This document shows, piece by piece, positions 25,957 to 35,571 of a stretch of DNA of 64,000 bases (positions are counted from its first letter, which is position 1; each line of letters begins with the position of its first letter). The stretch is from positions 8,470,501-8,534,500 of the forward strand of contig NZ_CP048222.1 of NCBI RefSeq assembly GCF_010119975.1, written 5' to 3'. The notes under the pieces are model-generated. The model did no database searches, was not told where the DNA came from, and saw nothing but the letters and a program-made list of their open reading frames with translations. The stretch is from Rhodocytophaga rosea. Lineage in GTDB: Bacteria > Bacteroidota > Bacteroidia > Cytophagales > 172606-1. The position numbers and the translations under genes are program-made.

Positions 25957-28900
25957 ATGAATATACCTATACATCCTCTTTCGGAAGTTACCAAAATCAA
26001 TCACCGCTCATCTGTTTATTTCATTCCTTTTAGGATAAAAGCCGGTCTACTTGCTTGCCTCATCCTGGTTGTAAATCAACTTCTCGTTTTTCCAGTTCAA
26101 GCCCAGGAGGCTACCCTTCGTGGGAAAGTAGTTCATGCCACCAGCGGTTTGCCACTCTCCAGTGTTACCATTCAGGTCTCAGGTTCTTCCAAAGGGGCTA
26201 CTTCGCAGGAAAACGGTGAGTTTACATTGACTGGCATTTCTGCCTTACCGGTTACTTTAGTTATCCGGCACCTGGGTTTTGAGGAACAAGCGATCCAGGT
26301 GAACTCACCCCATTACATTACCATCCAGTTGCAGGAAGAAGTGAATGTATTGAGTGAAGTAGTCGTGTCAAGCGGCTACAATGTTCAGCGGAAAAGTGAA
26401 TTTTCCGGAGCGGTTGCCCTGGTAAATGCCAAGCAATTAGAAAACCGTCCATCTGTCAGCTTCGATCAGCTCTTGAGTGGTCAAGCGGCCGGCGTAGATA
26501 TTCTACAACACACTGGCGTATTAAATAACTCACCGGTGATGCGTATCAGGGGGCTTAATACCATTACTTCGGGCTTGTTTCCTCTGGTGGTGGTAGATGG
26601 AGTTACTGTTTTTGTCGGCTCCATTGGTGGCCTGATTGGTAACAATCCTCTGGCGGATATTAACCCCAATGACATTGAATCCATTGATGTGTTAAAAGAT
26701 GCGTCTGCATCCGCTATTTATGGGTCCAGAGCCGCCAATGGGGTTATGGTCATCACCACCAAAAAAGGCAAAGGTAAACCTAAGCTAAGTTATGATACCT
26801 GGGTGAGCCTGAGTACGCCCTATAATTTGCCACCCCTCCTGAATGCGCAGGATTATACGATGATTAAAAATGAGGCGATGGTGAATGCCGGTAGAGAACC
26901 CGGCTTTGCTTTAATGGAGAACCCGGACGGAAGCACGGTCAACACCAATTGGTACGATGTGGCCTACCGCACTGGTGTATCGCATAATCATAACATTAGC
27001 ATGTCTGGGGCCAATGAAGCGACCAGTTATTTCTTTTCGGCAGGTTATTCTACTCAGAATGGTTTTATCCGATACAATACCTATGAACGAGGCGTAGCCC
27101 GGTTAAATATTGACCATAAATTGAATAATTTTCTCAAAGTTGGGGCTAATCTGATGGGCAGCAAATCCCTGAATACCGGGCCTAATACCGGGGCTATTTC
27201 GGGCAATTCTATGTCTTCTTCCTCTTACAATACCAATTACATTACCAATGAGCCTTTGGGCCGGATGACCTACGTACTGCCTCCCAACGTACCTGTTTTT
27301 AGGCCAGATGGAAGTTTTAATATTCAAAACGGAAACAGCGTAGGCTATGGAGCCAATATTCCCAGCCTGGTTGGGACCATCAATGCCTATAACTTAGAAG
27401 CGGTTTTACAACTGGATAAAAATTCTTCGGAGAACAACACTTTGTTAGGAAATATTTTTGCGGAAATAAACCTGCTGGAGAATCTGAAGTTCCGAACCAG
27501 TTATGGCTTGAATCAATTGCTGGTTGAGAATAAATCTTTTCTGAATCCGGTCAATGGAGGAGGTGCATCTGCCAACGGAGCTGCTACCAATACCAATACA
27601 AAATATTTGCGCACTGATTTTGTTAATACCCTGATTTACAACTTTAATCTTCAGGATGCTCACCATTTTAATGTATTGCTGGGAATGGAGCGGATAAAAA
27701 CAACTATGGATGGCTGGGGAGCGCAGCAATCAAATGTGGCTGATCCTTCTTATTATATGTACCAGGGTGTTTTCGGAAATATTTCACCTACAGGAAATAT
27801 CTATTCTGAGAACGCCTTATTATCCTACTTTTCCAGCATCAATTATGATTTTAATAAAAAGTACCTGTTGAGCTTCACCTTCCGCAGGGACGGATTATCG
27901 GCACTGGCGGCAGGCGAAAAGTATGGCAATTTTGGCAGTGGCTCCATTGGCTGGAATATCTCTGAAGAAGCCTTCTACAAGCAATCGGCCCTATCTCAAG
28001 TGGTCAATAACCTCAAATTACGGGGCAGTTATGGCATTGTGGGTAACAGCGAAATCGGGGATTATCCGGCCATTGGAATGTACAATTCCTATACCTATGG
28101 CGGACTTCCTGCGCTCTCCTATTCCCAGGCAGCCAATCCTAATTTACGATGGGAGAAAAGCACCAAGTTAGACATTGGTTTAAATCTATCCTTTCTGGAG
28201 AGCCGGATCAACCTGGATTTTGACTATTATAAAAACGCAGTGGATGGGTTGATTCTCAAAGAGCCTCAGTCCCTTTCAGCAGGTATTCCTAATAACTACA
28301 TCAATGCCAATGTGGGCAGCTTATATAATGAAGGTGTGGAACTGGGGGTTAATGCGGTGATCATTAACGGCAGTGATTTCAGGTGGAACGCCAGTGTGAA
28401 TGTGGCTACACTCAAAAACAAAGTAACCTCCTTGTCCAGTGATGTTTTTGTTCCCAGCATTTTTGGGGTGCATAACATGACGCGGGAAGGCTATTCCATC
28501 GGATCTATTTTCGCCGTTCCCTGCCTGGGTGTAAATCCGGATAATGGTTTGATGATGTTTGTCAACAGTGAAGGAAATACCGTACAATACAACCACGTAG
28601 GTTCGCCCAGATGGACTTACCTGGATGGTAGCCCTGCTCCAGCTATTGATAATTATAAGGACGGTAAAATTCAGGGACCATCCCTGCCCAAGATTTTTGG
28701 CGGCATTAATCAGACGCTTACTTACAAGAACTTTGATTTAAACCTCAATTTCACTTTTGTAGGGGGCAATAAACTTTATAACGGAACCAGGGCTACCAAC
28801 TCTGATCAGCGGTATTTCAACAACGGAACCTTCATTAAAGACCGGTGGACAACTCCCGGACAGAAAACAGAAATCCAGAAGCTGTATTATGGAGACAATG

Positions 28901-29190
28901 TGTCGGCAGGTTTCTCTTTTAGTAGTACGTATAAGGTAGAGGATGGCTCTTACCTGAAGCTGCGGAATATTTCCCTGGGGTATCATATTCCATTAGATAA
29001 TAAATTCTTGCAGGGAAAAATTTCTAGTGCCTACGTGTTTGTCCAGTCCGGGAATGTATTTACACTCACTAAATACCGGGGTTCAGATCCGGAAGTTTCC
29101 ATTAATGGAAATTCCATTCATTCAGGTAAGGATCAGAATGTACCACCTACCGCACGGGTATTTACAGCCGGTTTAAATATAGGATTTTAA
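25957..29190 (+). CDS. SusC/RagA-type TonB-dependent outer-membrane transporter (second locus)
   Basis: 1077 residues. The signal segment is at about 28-50 (AGLLACLILVVNQLLVFPVQAQ) after a longer than usual polar N-terminus. Then the carboxypeptidase-like domain (EATLRGKVVHATSGLPLSSV), plug (VVVSSGYNVQRKSEFSGAVA) and SusC signature (IYGSRAANGVMVITTKKGK near 250-270). The barrel ends ARVFTAGLNIGF. The plug start VVVSSGYNVQRKSEF departs from the common VVVGYGTQKK form. Partner SusD follows after 26 bases. Unlike the first locus, no glycoside hydrolase is nearby, so the imported compound need not be a sugar; the neighbouring methyltransferase hints at a sulfur- or methyl-bearing nutrient (inference). 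Confidence 0.94.
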   Translation: MNIPIHPLSEVTKINHRSSVYFIPFRIKAGLLACLILVVNQLLVFPVQAQEATLRGKVVHATSGLPLSSVTIQVSGSSKGATSQENGEFTLTGISALPVTLVIRHLGFEEQAIQVNSPHYITIQLQEEVNVLSEVVVSSGYNVQRKSEFSGAVALVNAKQLENRPSVSFDQLLSGQAAGVDILQHTGVLNNSPVMRIRGLNTITSGLFPLVVVDGVTVFVGSIGGLIGNNPLADINPNDIESIDVLKDASASAIYGSRAANGVMVITTKKGKGKPKLSYDTWVSLSTPYNLPPLLNAQDYTMIKNEAMVNAGREPGFALMENPDGSTVNTNWYDVAYRTGVSHNHNISMSGANEATSYFFSAGYSTQNGFIRYNTYERGVARLNIDHKLNNFLKVGANLMGSKSLNTGPNTGAISGNSMSSSSYNTNYITNEPLGRMTYVLPPNVPVFRPDGSFNIQNGNSVGYGANIPSLVGTINAYNLEAVLQLDKNSSENNTLLGNIFAEINLLENLKFRTSYGLNQLLVENKSFLNPVNGGGASANGAATNTNTKYLRTDFVNTLIYNFNLQDAHHFNVLLGMERIKTTMDGWGAQQSNVADPSYYMYQGVFGNISPTGNIYSENALLSYFSSINYDFNKKYLLSFTFRRDGLSALAAGEKYGNFGSGSIGWNISEEAFYKQSALSQVVNNLKLRGSYGIVGNSEIGDYPAIGMYNSYTYGGLPALSYSQAANPNLRWEKSTKLDIGLNLSFLESRINLDFDYYKNAVDGLILKEPQSLSAGIPNNYINANVGSLYNEGVELGVNAVIINGSDFRWNASVNVATLKNKVTSLSSDVFVPSIFGVHNMTREGYSIGSIFAVPCLGVNPDNGLMMFVNSEGNTVQYNHVGSPRWTYLDGSPAPAIDNYKDGKIQGPSLPKIFGGINQTLTYKNFDLNLNFTFVGGNKLYNGTRATNSDQRYFNNGTFIKDRWTTPGQKTEIQKLYYGDNVSAGFSFSSTYKVEDGSYLKLRNISLGYHIPLDNKFLQGKISSAYVFVQSGNVFTLTKYRGSDPEVSINGNSIHSGKDQNVPPTARVFTAGLNIGF

Positions 29191-29216
29191 TTAGTAGAGA
29201 CGCCTAAAAAATCAAC

Positions 29217-30689
29217 ATGAAAACTTCATATACAACATTATACAAGTGGATGCTGGTGCTAAGTGTCCTATGGACTATCGGACTCACTGGCTGTAAGGAT
29301 GATTTTTTGAATACGGTACCACAAACATCCGTCATAGAAAAGGATGCGTTCAATACGCCCGGTAAAATACTGGCACAGGTAAATAATCTGTACCGTCAAC
29401 TGCAGAATCCAACCTTTTACGGGGGAAGATACATTATTTTTAATGAACAGCGGGCCGATGAATTTGGACAGAATGATGGGAATGCTGCTACAGGCTCTGC
29501 CGTGTGGAATCAAAATGTGGCTTCTACCAACGATTTTGTCAATAATGTCTGGTCGGCGGCTTATTCAGCTATTAATGCTTCCAACATACTTATGGATGAG
29601 CTGAGCCGGACAACGGTTATTTCAGATTCTTTGCGGCAATTATACACAGGTGAGGCTAAATTCGTTAGGGCCCTGAGTTACTTGAGTCTGGTGCAGACCT
29701 ATGCCAAACCGTATGTCCTAGATAAAAATGCGTTAGGAGTACCGCTGCGCTTATCGGCCATTACTACTGCCGGAAACAATGACCTGGCCAGAAGCACAGT
29801 TGCTGAGGTATATACCCAGATTCTGAAGGATTTAGATGAGGCGGAAGCCAGCCTGCCGGTTGCTTACTCCTCGGCCATCTTAAACACCTCGAGAGCGCAT
29901 AAAAGTACAGCCATAGCCTTAAAAAGCCGGGTGTACCTGATCCAGGGAGATTATATGAATGTCATGGGGGAAGCTTCTAAACTAGTTTCAGCCAGCAAGC
30001 CTTTCCAGTATACAGCTGGTTCACTTACGCATAAACTAGAGCCTTCGATTACTGCGGTTTTTAGCGGCAGTTATACAGGCCCTGAGGTTATACTCTCCAT
30101 TCCCTTTATTAATTCAACCACCGAAACACCTCCTACCCAGAGTGCCCTGGCTTTTAATTACGTGAGTCAACCGATTATTTTTCTAACCAAAGATGGTATT
30201 GCCAGTGATCCTGCACTCAACTCCCCGGAAGATGCCCGGTCCTTGCTGATTGGAACCAATTCTGCCAAGCAAAAGGTGTTGAGAAAATTTTTAGTCACTA
30301 CAGCTCCTTTCAGGGATTATGTACCCGTGATCCGGTATGCCGAAGTTTTGTTGAACTACGCTGAGGCTGCTGCAAACCAGAATGATTTACCAAAAGCTGC
30401 TTCCCTGTTGCAAGCCGTTCGTAATAGGTCGAATGCGAATTTTGTATTTCCTGATGCGGAGATGAACACAAAAGAGGCTTTGCTGAACAGAATTCTAACC
30501 GAACGGAGAATTGAATTGCTCGGAGAAGGGTTCCGCTTAGGAGATCTGCAACGGAGAGGACAGTCTTTACCGGCTAAAGTTGGTTCTATTGGCACGGCCC
30601 CTCAGGTTACCCCAACCGCTGGTAATTACATTTGGCCGATCCCCAGTGGAGAACTTTCCGCTAATAAATTGATTGTTCCCAATCCCTAA
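29217..30689 (+). CDS. SusD/RagB-like substrate-binding lipoprotein (second locus)
   Basis: 490 residues. The signal peptide ends in lipobox TGC followed by KDDFLNTVPQTS, the standard SusD mature start. SusD helices follow (FVRALSYLSLVQTYAKPYVL; KSRVYLIQGDYMNVMGEA), and late motifs PVIRYAEVLLNYAEAAANQND and LLNRILTERRIELLGEGFRLGDLQRRG. The end GNYIWPIPSGELSANKLI matches family ends. It pairs with the SusC gene 26 bases upstream as the surface lid. A strong terminator hairpin begins 46 bases after its stop, which ends the transcript and sets the permease apart. Confidence 0.93.
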   Translation: MKTSYTTLYKWMLVLSVLWTIGLTGCKDDFLNTVPQTSVIEKDAFNTPGKILAQVNNLYRQLQNPTFYGGRYIIFNEQRADEFGQNDGNAATGSAVWNQNVASTNDFVNNVWSAAYSAINASNILMDELSRTTVISDSLRQLYTGEAKFVRALSYLSLVQTYAKPYVLDKNALGVPLRLSAITTAGNNDLARSTVAEVYTQILKDLDEAEASLPVAYSSAILNTSRAHKSTAIALKSRVYLIQGDYMNVMGEASKLVSASKPFQYTAGSLTHKLEPSITAVFSGSYTGPEVILSIPFINSTTETPPTQSALAFNYVSQPIIFLTKDGIASDPALNSPEDARSLLIGTNSAKQKVLRKFLVTTAPFRDYVPVIRYAEVLLNYAEAAANQNDLPKAASLLQAVRNRSNANFVFPDAEMNTKEALLNRILTERRIELLGEGFRLGDLQRRGQSLPAKVGSIGTAPQVTPTAGNYIWPIPSGELSANKLIVPNP

Positions 30690-30735
30690 GGGAATAATTG
30701 ATTCATTGCTCCACCTGACTCTGGAAATAATAAGA

Positions 30736-30771
30736 AGGCAAGAAAATGAAATAGTGTTCATTTTCTTGCCT
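30736..30771 (+). terminator. rho-independent terminator after susD
   Basis: A perfect 15-bp stem, AGGCAAGAAAATGAA pairing with TTCATTTTCTTGCCT around loop ATAGTG, followed by TATTTTAC. It closes the methyltransferase-susC-susD transcript. Confidence 0.8.
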
Positions 30772-30832
30772 ATTTTACAGCAGAATTGAGGTGTTGATGA
30801 AAGTATAGCGTATTGATTATTGAGATAACAAG

Positions 30833-31930
30833 ATGAACCGCGAAAATCTAATAAAACTGATTATCCTGATTGGTGTTTTAGTGTTTTTTTTAGCTGGTAG
30901 CCGGATTAAAGCCGAACAGATGAAGGTGATATGTACGGAAGGCAACTGTCAAAAACCGCATGACCACGGAGAGCTTAACTTCCACGAACGGTTCCATGTT
31001 GAACCAGAAGATCATTTTGGTATGGCCTTTTTAAAGAGTTGTGCCAACTTCTGGGAAGCCAATGCTACAGGAATGACCTTCGCTGTAATAATTGGAGGTG
31101 CTGCCCTTTCGCTGCATTTATCCTGGAAAGAATTTGAGCGGGTAGTAGCCTTCAGAGGTGTGAAAGGAGCTGCCTTAGGAAGTGTTTTTGGTATGCCGCT
31201 GAATATGTGCGCCAATTGTTCAGCTGTAACTGGTGTAGGATTGACTTCTCAGGGAGGAAGCCCGGAAGCTACCTTAGGTGTCATACTTGGCGGGGCGTTA
31301 TTAAACATCATTGGAATTGTTACCATGTTCAGTTTATTTCATCCGGCAGTGATTATTTCCAGGCTGGTGTTTAGTGCCATCCTAATTGTAGGCATTGTAC
31401 CGCTGGTATCCCGGTGGGTGGTAAAACAGGAAAATCTACAAGCCAAAGAACCTGCGCTCAACCTGATCTCCTGTTACTTACCGGAGAATTCATTTCCGCA
31501 AACGGTACTTAAAACATTCGAAGACTGGCTGATCGCCATCGGAAATATTGCCTATAAATTAATTCCCTTGATGCTAATCGGCACCTTACTGACCGCTCTG
31601 TTTCGGGTGCTGGTTCCAAATGAAGTACTTCATGAGGTGGTTGAATACAATCCGCTGATGGTTATCGCAATCATTTCCTTTATTGGAACGATGCTTTCCG
31701 TCCCCGTTTTATTCGAAATTTTACTCGGAACGATGCTGTTGCAACTCGGATTTTCCAACGGGGCTATTGCGGCTATGGTTTTTACAGCTCCTTCTTTTGG
31801 GTTATTTACCTTAGTGCTTACCCGGCAAAAGCTGGGCGGGATCAAAGTTCCGCTGGTATTGATTGGCATTACTTTCCTTTTTGGAATTGGAGCTGGCTTG
31901 CTGGCTGAGTTTTTAACCACTTATTTATAA
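30833..31930 (+). CDS. permease of the PF03773 (ArsP/UPF0718-like) kind with metal-binding N-terminus
   Basis: 365 residues. One N-terminal helix (about 7-22) is followed by a soluble stretch rich in metal ligands (Cys34, Cys39, His43, His45, His51, His55, His61), then seven or eight helices. A short motif MPLNMCANCS places Cys126 and Cys129 in or beside a membrane helix, reminiscent of the Cys motif of organoarsenical and metal exporters in this family. The second half repeats the fold (VPVLFEILLGTMLLQLGFS). Export of a metal, metalloid or methylated compound is plausible; the substrate cannot be read. It stands after the terminator of the SusCD operon with its own 60-base leader, and before a small two-helix protein. 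Family assignment is from overall pattern, not from an alignment. Confidence 0.65.
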   Translation: MNRENLIKLIILIGVLVFFLAGSRIKAEQMKVICTEGNCQKPHDHGELNFHERFHVEPEDHFGMAFLKSCANFWEANATGMTFAVIIGGAALSLHLSWKEFERVVAFRGVKGAALGSVFGMPLNMCANCSAVTGVGLTSQGGSPEATLGVILGGALLNIIGIVTMFSLFHPAVIISRLVFSAILIVGIVPLVSRWVVKQENLQAKEPALNLISCYLPENSFPQTVLKTFEDWLIAIGNIAYKLIPLMLIGTLLTALFRVLVPNEVLHEVVEYNPLMVIAIISFIGTMLSVPVLFEILLGTMLLQLGFSNGAIAAMVFTAPSFGLFTLVLTRQKLGGIKVPLVLIGITFLFGIGAGLLAEFLTTYL

Positions 31931-31939
31931 GTTTATTCA

Positions 31940-31964
31940 TTTTAGCTTATTCATTAAGCTAAAA
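31940..31964 (+). terminator. hairpin after the permease gene
   Basis: TTTTAGCTT pairs with AAGCTAAAA across loop ATTCATT, ten bases past the permease stop. No T-run follows on the plus strand, so it is a weak terminator candidate. Confidence 0.4.
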
Positions 31965-32076
31965 AGGGAAACAACAGGCTATTTAATTAATTGCTGCTAA
32001 CCGATAATCAGATTGCATACTTCATGCACCAGATAAATAAAGTGATTTGAATTGGATGATGTGAAAACGTAAACAA

Positions 32077-32238
32077 ATGAAAAAAACAATTTGGGGGCTC
32101 TTCCTCTTTTTTATCCAGATTTCACTGGCTGTATTTTATAATCAAACCATTGATTTAGTTGTTATTCTTTTCATTTTTATTCTCACCTTCGGCTATATTT
32201 TATACAAATACATAAAAAAATCATACGATAATCTTTGA
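32077..32238 (+). CDS. small two-helix membrane protein
   Basis: 53 residues beginning MKKTIWGLFLFFIQISLAVF and ending YKYIKKSYDNL, with two hydrophobic stretches (about 5-20 and 26-43) separated by YNQTID and flanked by lysines, as expected for a small inner-membrane hairpin protein. It lies 146 bases after the permease gene on the same strand and just before the IS630 element. I do not recognise a family. The charge pattern and clean start support it, but so short a frame could be chance. Confidence 0.5.
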   Translation: MKKTIWGLFLFFIQISLAVFYNQTIDLVVILFIFILTFGYILYKYIKKSYDNL

Positions 32239-32313
32239 TTAAAGAGCCTATAGTAATTTCTGCTTATTCTACTATTGATAATACATTAATCAACACCCTT
32301 AATAAGTAAGAGT

Positions 32314-33400
32314 ACACAATTAAGTATAAGATTTTGGCAAATTGTATCTTTGCTTATGCGTTATATCAAGAAGATTACAGACAAGCAAAAACAAGACTTA
32401 GAGAAGATTCATAAAGATAGTAAAAGTTATCAGGAACGTAACCGTTGCCAATGTATACTGTTATCCAATCAAGGCTATCAAGTACAGAAGTTAGCAAGCA
32501 TTTTTCAAGTAAGTCAGTTAAGTATTTATAAGTGGTTTGATCGCTTTGAGAAAACAGGTGTGGTAGGGTTAAAGAACCAAAAAGGGAAAGGCAGAAAACC
32601 CATCCTTACTACCAGTAATGCTACCCATGTTGAAGTAGTGGAAAATAGCATAGAGAAAGAAAAACAACAACTTAAATTAGCTAAGCGAGAGATAGAAGCT
32701 AAATTAGGCACGGCTATGAGTGAGATGACCTTGAAGCGGTTTTTAAAAAAATTGACTACCGATGGAAACGTTTCCGTAAATGGATAAAGCCATTGCAAAA
32801 CAAAGAAGCATATGAGCAGAAAGTCAAGCGATTACATGCTTTGCTTTATTTGGCACAGACAGGCAGTATAGATTTATATTTTGGAGACGAATCAGGGTTT
32901 TGCCTTACCCCTTGTGTACCTTATGGATGGATCAAAAAAGGCGAACACGCCCCTATTTTATCCCAAAGAAGTACAAGGATAAATGTATTTGGCTTGTTAA
33001 GTACAAATAATGAGTTGCTTACTTATCAGAAAAGTGGGAGTCTAAACGCTGACTTTATCATTGAATGTGTAGAGGCCTTCTCAACATCTATTTCCAAGTT
33101 TACTGTCATAGTCTTAGACAACGCCTCCTGGCATACATGTGGCCTATGGGAAGTCAAAAAAGAAGAATGGGAACAGAAAGGATTATACATCTTTTTGCTG
33201 CCTAAGTATAGTCCTCATCTTAACAGGATCGAACGATTTTGGAAGCAGGTGAAATATCATTGGCTCAAAGCCGAAGACTATCTGTCTGTAGAAGCGCTTA
33301 AGGAGGCACTTTATACCATCTTTTCAGGATTGGGTACTTACTTTAAACTTGATTTTAAAAAACTTGAAGTAGATGAAAATATTATACTTAATTGTGTTTA
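32314..33400 (+). mobile_element. IS630-family insertion sequence
   Basis: About 1.09 kb bounded by inverted repeats: left ACACAATTAAGTATAAGATT, right the same sequence reversed with one or two changes (AATATTATACTTAATTGTGT). A TA dinucleotide adjoins the left end and lies near the right end, as expected for a family that targets TA. The transposase stop codon lies at the right terminal repeat. The element looks complete and recent compared with the other insertion sequences here. Confidence 0.8.
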
Positions 33401-33401
33401 A
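32356..33401 (+). CDS. IS630-family transposase with -1 frameshift
   Basis: Two frames make one protein. Frame 1 (from the ATG giving MRYIKKITDKQKQ) encodes an N-terminal helix-turn-helix (QVQKLASIFQVSQLSIYKWF). Frame 2 holds the DDE catalytic domain with GDESGF, VIVLDNASWH and PHLNRIERFW. They join at a run of seven A (32745-32751) in TTA AAA AAA TTG; slipping back one base gives AAA AAA ATT GAC and the family-typical KKIDYRWKRFRKW. The fused product is about 348 residues, normal for IS630. Slippage at A AAA AAA is a known way to make IS transposases, so I read this as programmed rather than damage. Translation without slippage stops after 143 residues. Confidence 0.82.
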
Positions 33402-33540
33402 TTACTTAAGATTTTTAGTATAGAAGAGAAGTGAGTATGTCACTTCCATTTTTAACGGGTCTTGTCCTAACATAGGTTTATAAAAAACGATTGAAAATGT
33501 CAGTTCCTTTCTTGCCATAGCAATGAAGTTTCAGTAAAGG

Positions 33541-35111
33541 GGCGTGGCTGTTGCACATCCTTAACTTTTAATTTTGGCTTATGAAGTGTAAATTCATGAA
33601 TGGTAGGCAAAAGAAAATTTATCAAGGATTGCCTTTCACAGGCCATAGAGGACTATGTTCCAAAAAATAATTTCTACCGACGTTTAAAGCCGTTGTTAGA
33701 CTTGACCTTCTTACACAAAGCGGTAGCCCCTTATTATGGCAAGTGTGGGCAAAAGTCAATAGATCCAGTCGTATTTTTCAAGTTACAATTGGTGGCCCAT
33801 TTTGAAAACTTGTGTTCCGAGCGGGCTCTTATCAAAAAGAGTCAAATGCGACTAGATATTCTTTATTTCCTAGATTATCGGCTTGGGGAGCGTTTACCTG
33901 GACCTGAAATAAGATTTCATCTTAGGTCCGTCACAGTACTTTATCCCGTACACGGAAGCGATTACCAAGTAGTGTGTTTGAAGCTTGTTTTCAGAGGATA
34001 CTCTCTAAGTGTGTAGAAGCAGGGATAGTTAGTGGGCATACACAGGTAGTAGACGCTGCTTTTGTTGAGGCAAATGCCTCATTAGATACCTTTAAGCGAA
34101 AAGCTATACTAGCATGGCAGTTACTCAAGGGAGAGGCTAAACAAATTGACACTGCTGATCTTTCAGAGTTAAAACCTCCCTTCACTGCTATGGAGAAAAT
34201 AGCAAAGCCTACAAAGAAAGGAAGAAACAACACGACTCATCAAAGTCTGACAGACAATGATGCACGTATCAATCAAAAGCCTGGTAAGCCCTCTCGCCTA
34301 TATTATCTGTCTAGCATGGCTGTAGATTCCTATAAACATGTAATTACGCATATAGAGGCAAATTTGGCCGATGAACGTGATTCTAAACATCTACTACCTA
34401 TTGTAGACAAGCTATCATATACACTAAATCACTACGGGCTACCGATCCAATATTTACTAGCCGATGGAGGCTTTGGCTCAGGCCAGAATGGACCTGCTAC
34501 GTGCCTGAGCATCGGCTCCATGCTTCTTTAGAGGCACGCCATATTAAAGGCTTCATTTCTTTACCTGGTAGTTATCATCCCAATTGACCACGGAATCGGG
34601 TCAATGAAGAGAAGGATTTAGGTATGATGCTATAAAGAATGCCTATGTATGCCGCAATGAAAAACTGCTCTACTATCATGGTATTAGAATGGAAAATGGC
34701 TTTGCCACTCATTACTACCATGCCAGAGTAAAAGAATGTGGAGTGTGTGCTTTTAAAAAGCAATGTTGTGGCAATAAAAGGCGACAAAGCCTCACTTTCA
34801 GTGTCTATCGTCACTATCATCAGCGTATGCAGCAGCGCATAGAAAGCAAAGAAGGCAAGAGAATGAAAAGACGCAGAATGGCCACGGTAGAACCTGTTTT
34901 TGGCAGTTTACTTAACTATTATGGCATGAAAAGAAGCAATGCAAAAGGCAAACAAGCCGCTCACAAAATGATGCTTATGGCCGCTTGTGCCTATAATCTG
35001 CAAAAGCTAATTACTTGCTTTAACCATCCAAGAGCCAAAGCTCAAGTCCTCCCTCTTGGGCAAGAACTTGCCCTTTATTTTATCCTTCTGTACGTTGTGC
35101 AACAGCCACGG
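33541..35111 (+). mobile_element. IS1182-family insertion sequence, degenerate
   Basis: About 1.57 kb with terminal inverted repeats GGCGTGGCTGTTGCACATCC (left) and, reversed, GCCCGTGGCTGTTGCACAAC (right). Near the right end is the palindrome GGGCAAGAACTTGCCC. Its right end abuts the truncated type IX sorting-domain gene. A lone copy of the same end lies at about 13.1 kb. Confidence 0.75.
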
Positions 35112-35174
35112 GCATTATTACAACTGAATAGGGTCTGTAAGAGAATCAACTTCTTTATCCCTATCTCTGTATAA
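33600..35174 (+). pseudogene. IS1182-family transposase, broken by several frameshifts
   Basis: The reading passes through at least four frames. Residues 1 on: NNFYRRLKPLLDLTFLHKAV and GQKSIDPVVFFKLQLVAHFE (typical IS1182 start). Then, after a shift near 33.93 kb, HSTLSRTRKRLPSSVFEACF and SGHTQVVDAAFVEANASLD. Then the catalytic stretch YLLADGGFGSGQN, a shift near 34.5 kb (SLEARHIKGFISLPGSYHP, then a stop), another near 34.62 kb (YDAIKNAYVCRNEKLLYYHG), and finally VEPVFGSLLNYYGMKRSNAKG. The last frame reads past the element end into flanking DNA. It cannot make an active transposase. Confidence 0.85.
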
Positions 35175-35326
35175 ATTTCCACAAGGTATACACCCGGGTT
35201 AAGTTGACTAATAGGTAGCACTACCTGATTTAATCCGTTAACTTGTCTTATCATAATGAATTGCCCCTGCAGAGAGAGTAATTTTACCCTTTGCAGTAGC
35301 ATCTGCGCTTCAAAGGTTATCAACAC
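35112..35326 (-). pseudogene. type IX secretion C-terminal sorting domain fragment
   Basis: The minus-strand translation [46 protein letters not shown] and IKKLILL matches the C-terminal type A sorting domain of proteins exported by the Bacteroidota type IX system (usual pattern: v.v.D..G......i.dl..G.Y.l.....g....Ki). No protein body is found upstream. The IS1182 right end lies directly after the final residues, so a secreted-protein gene was truncated here. Confidence 0.6.
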
Positions 35327-35571
35327 ATGGCCGTAACAATTTAAAGAATCTTATGGTAATATTGGTTTAATGGTTGGGACACCCTATTCGGGCCTAAAAT
35401 CAATTACAGGATGTAACTACCTATAAAGTAATACATTATTAACTTTCTAATATATTACTAAATTATAAAATAGCCTGATTAACCAATTGATTATTAAGTA
35501 TTTGCGAAAACTTATTGATTTTGGGTCCAAATCAAATCGGGACGTACAAGCAATTTTATAGTACGACACAT

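Noticed and set aside
32350-33401. IS630 transposase considered a frameshifted pseudogene
   Set aside because: The shift falls exactly on an A7 slippery run and the fused protein is complete, so a programmed frameshift is the better reading.
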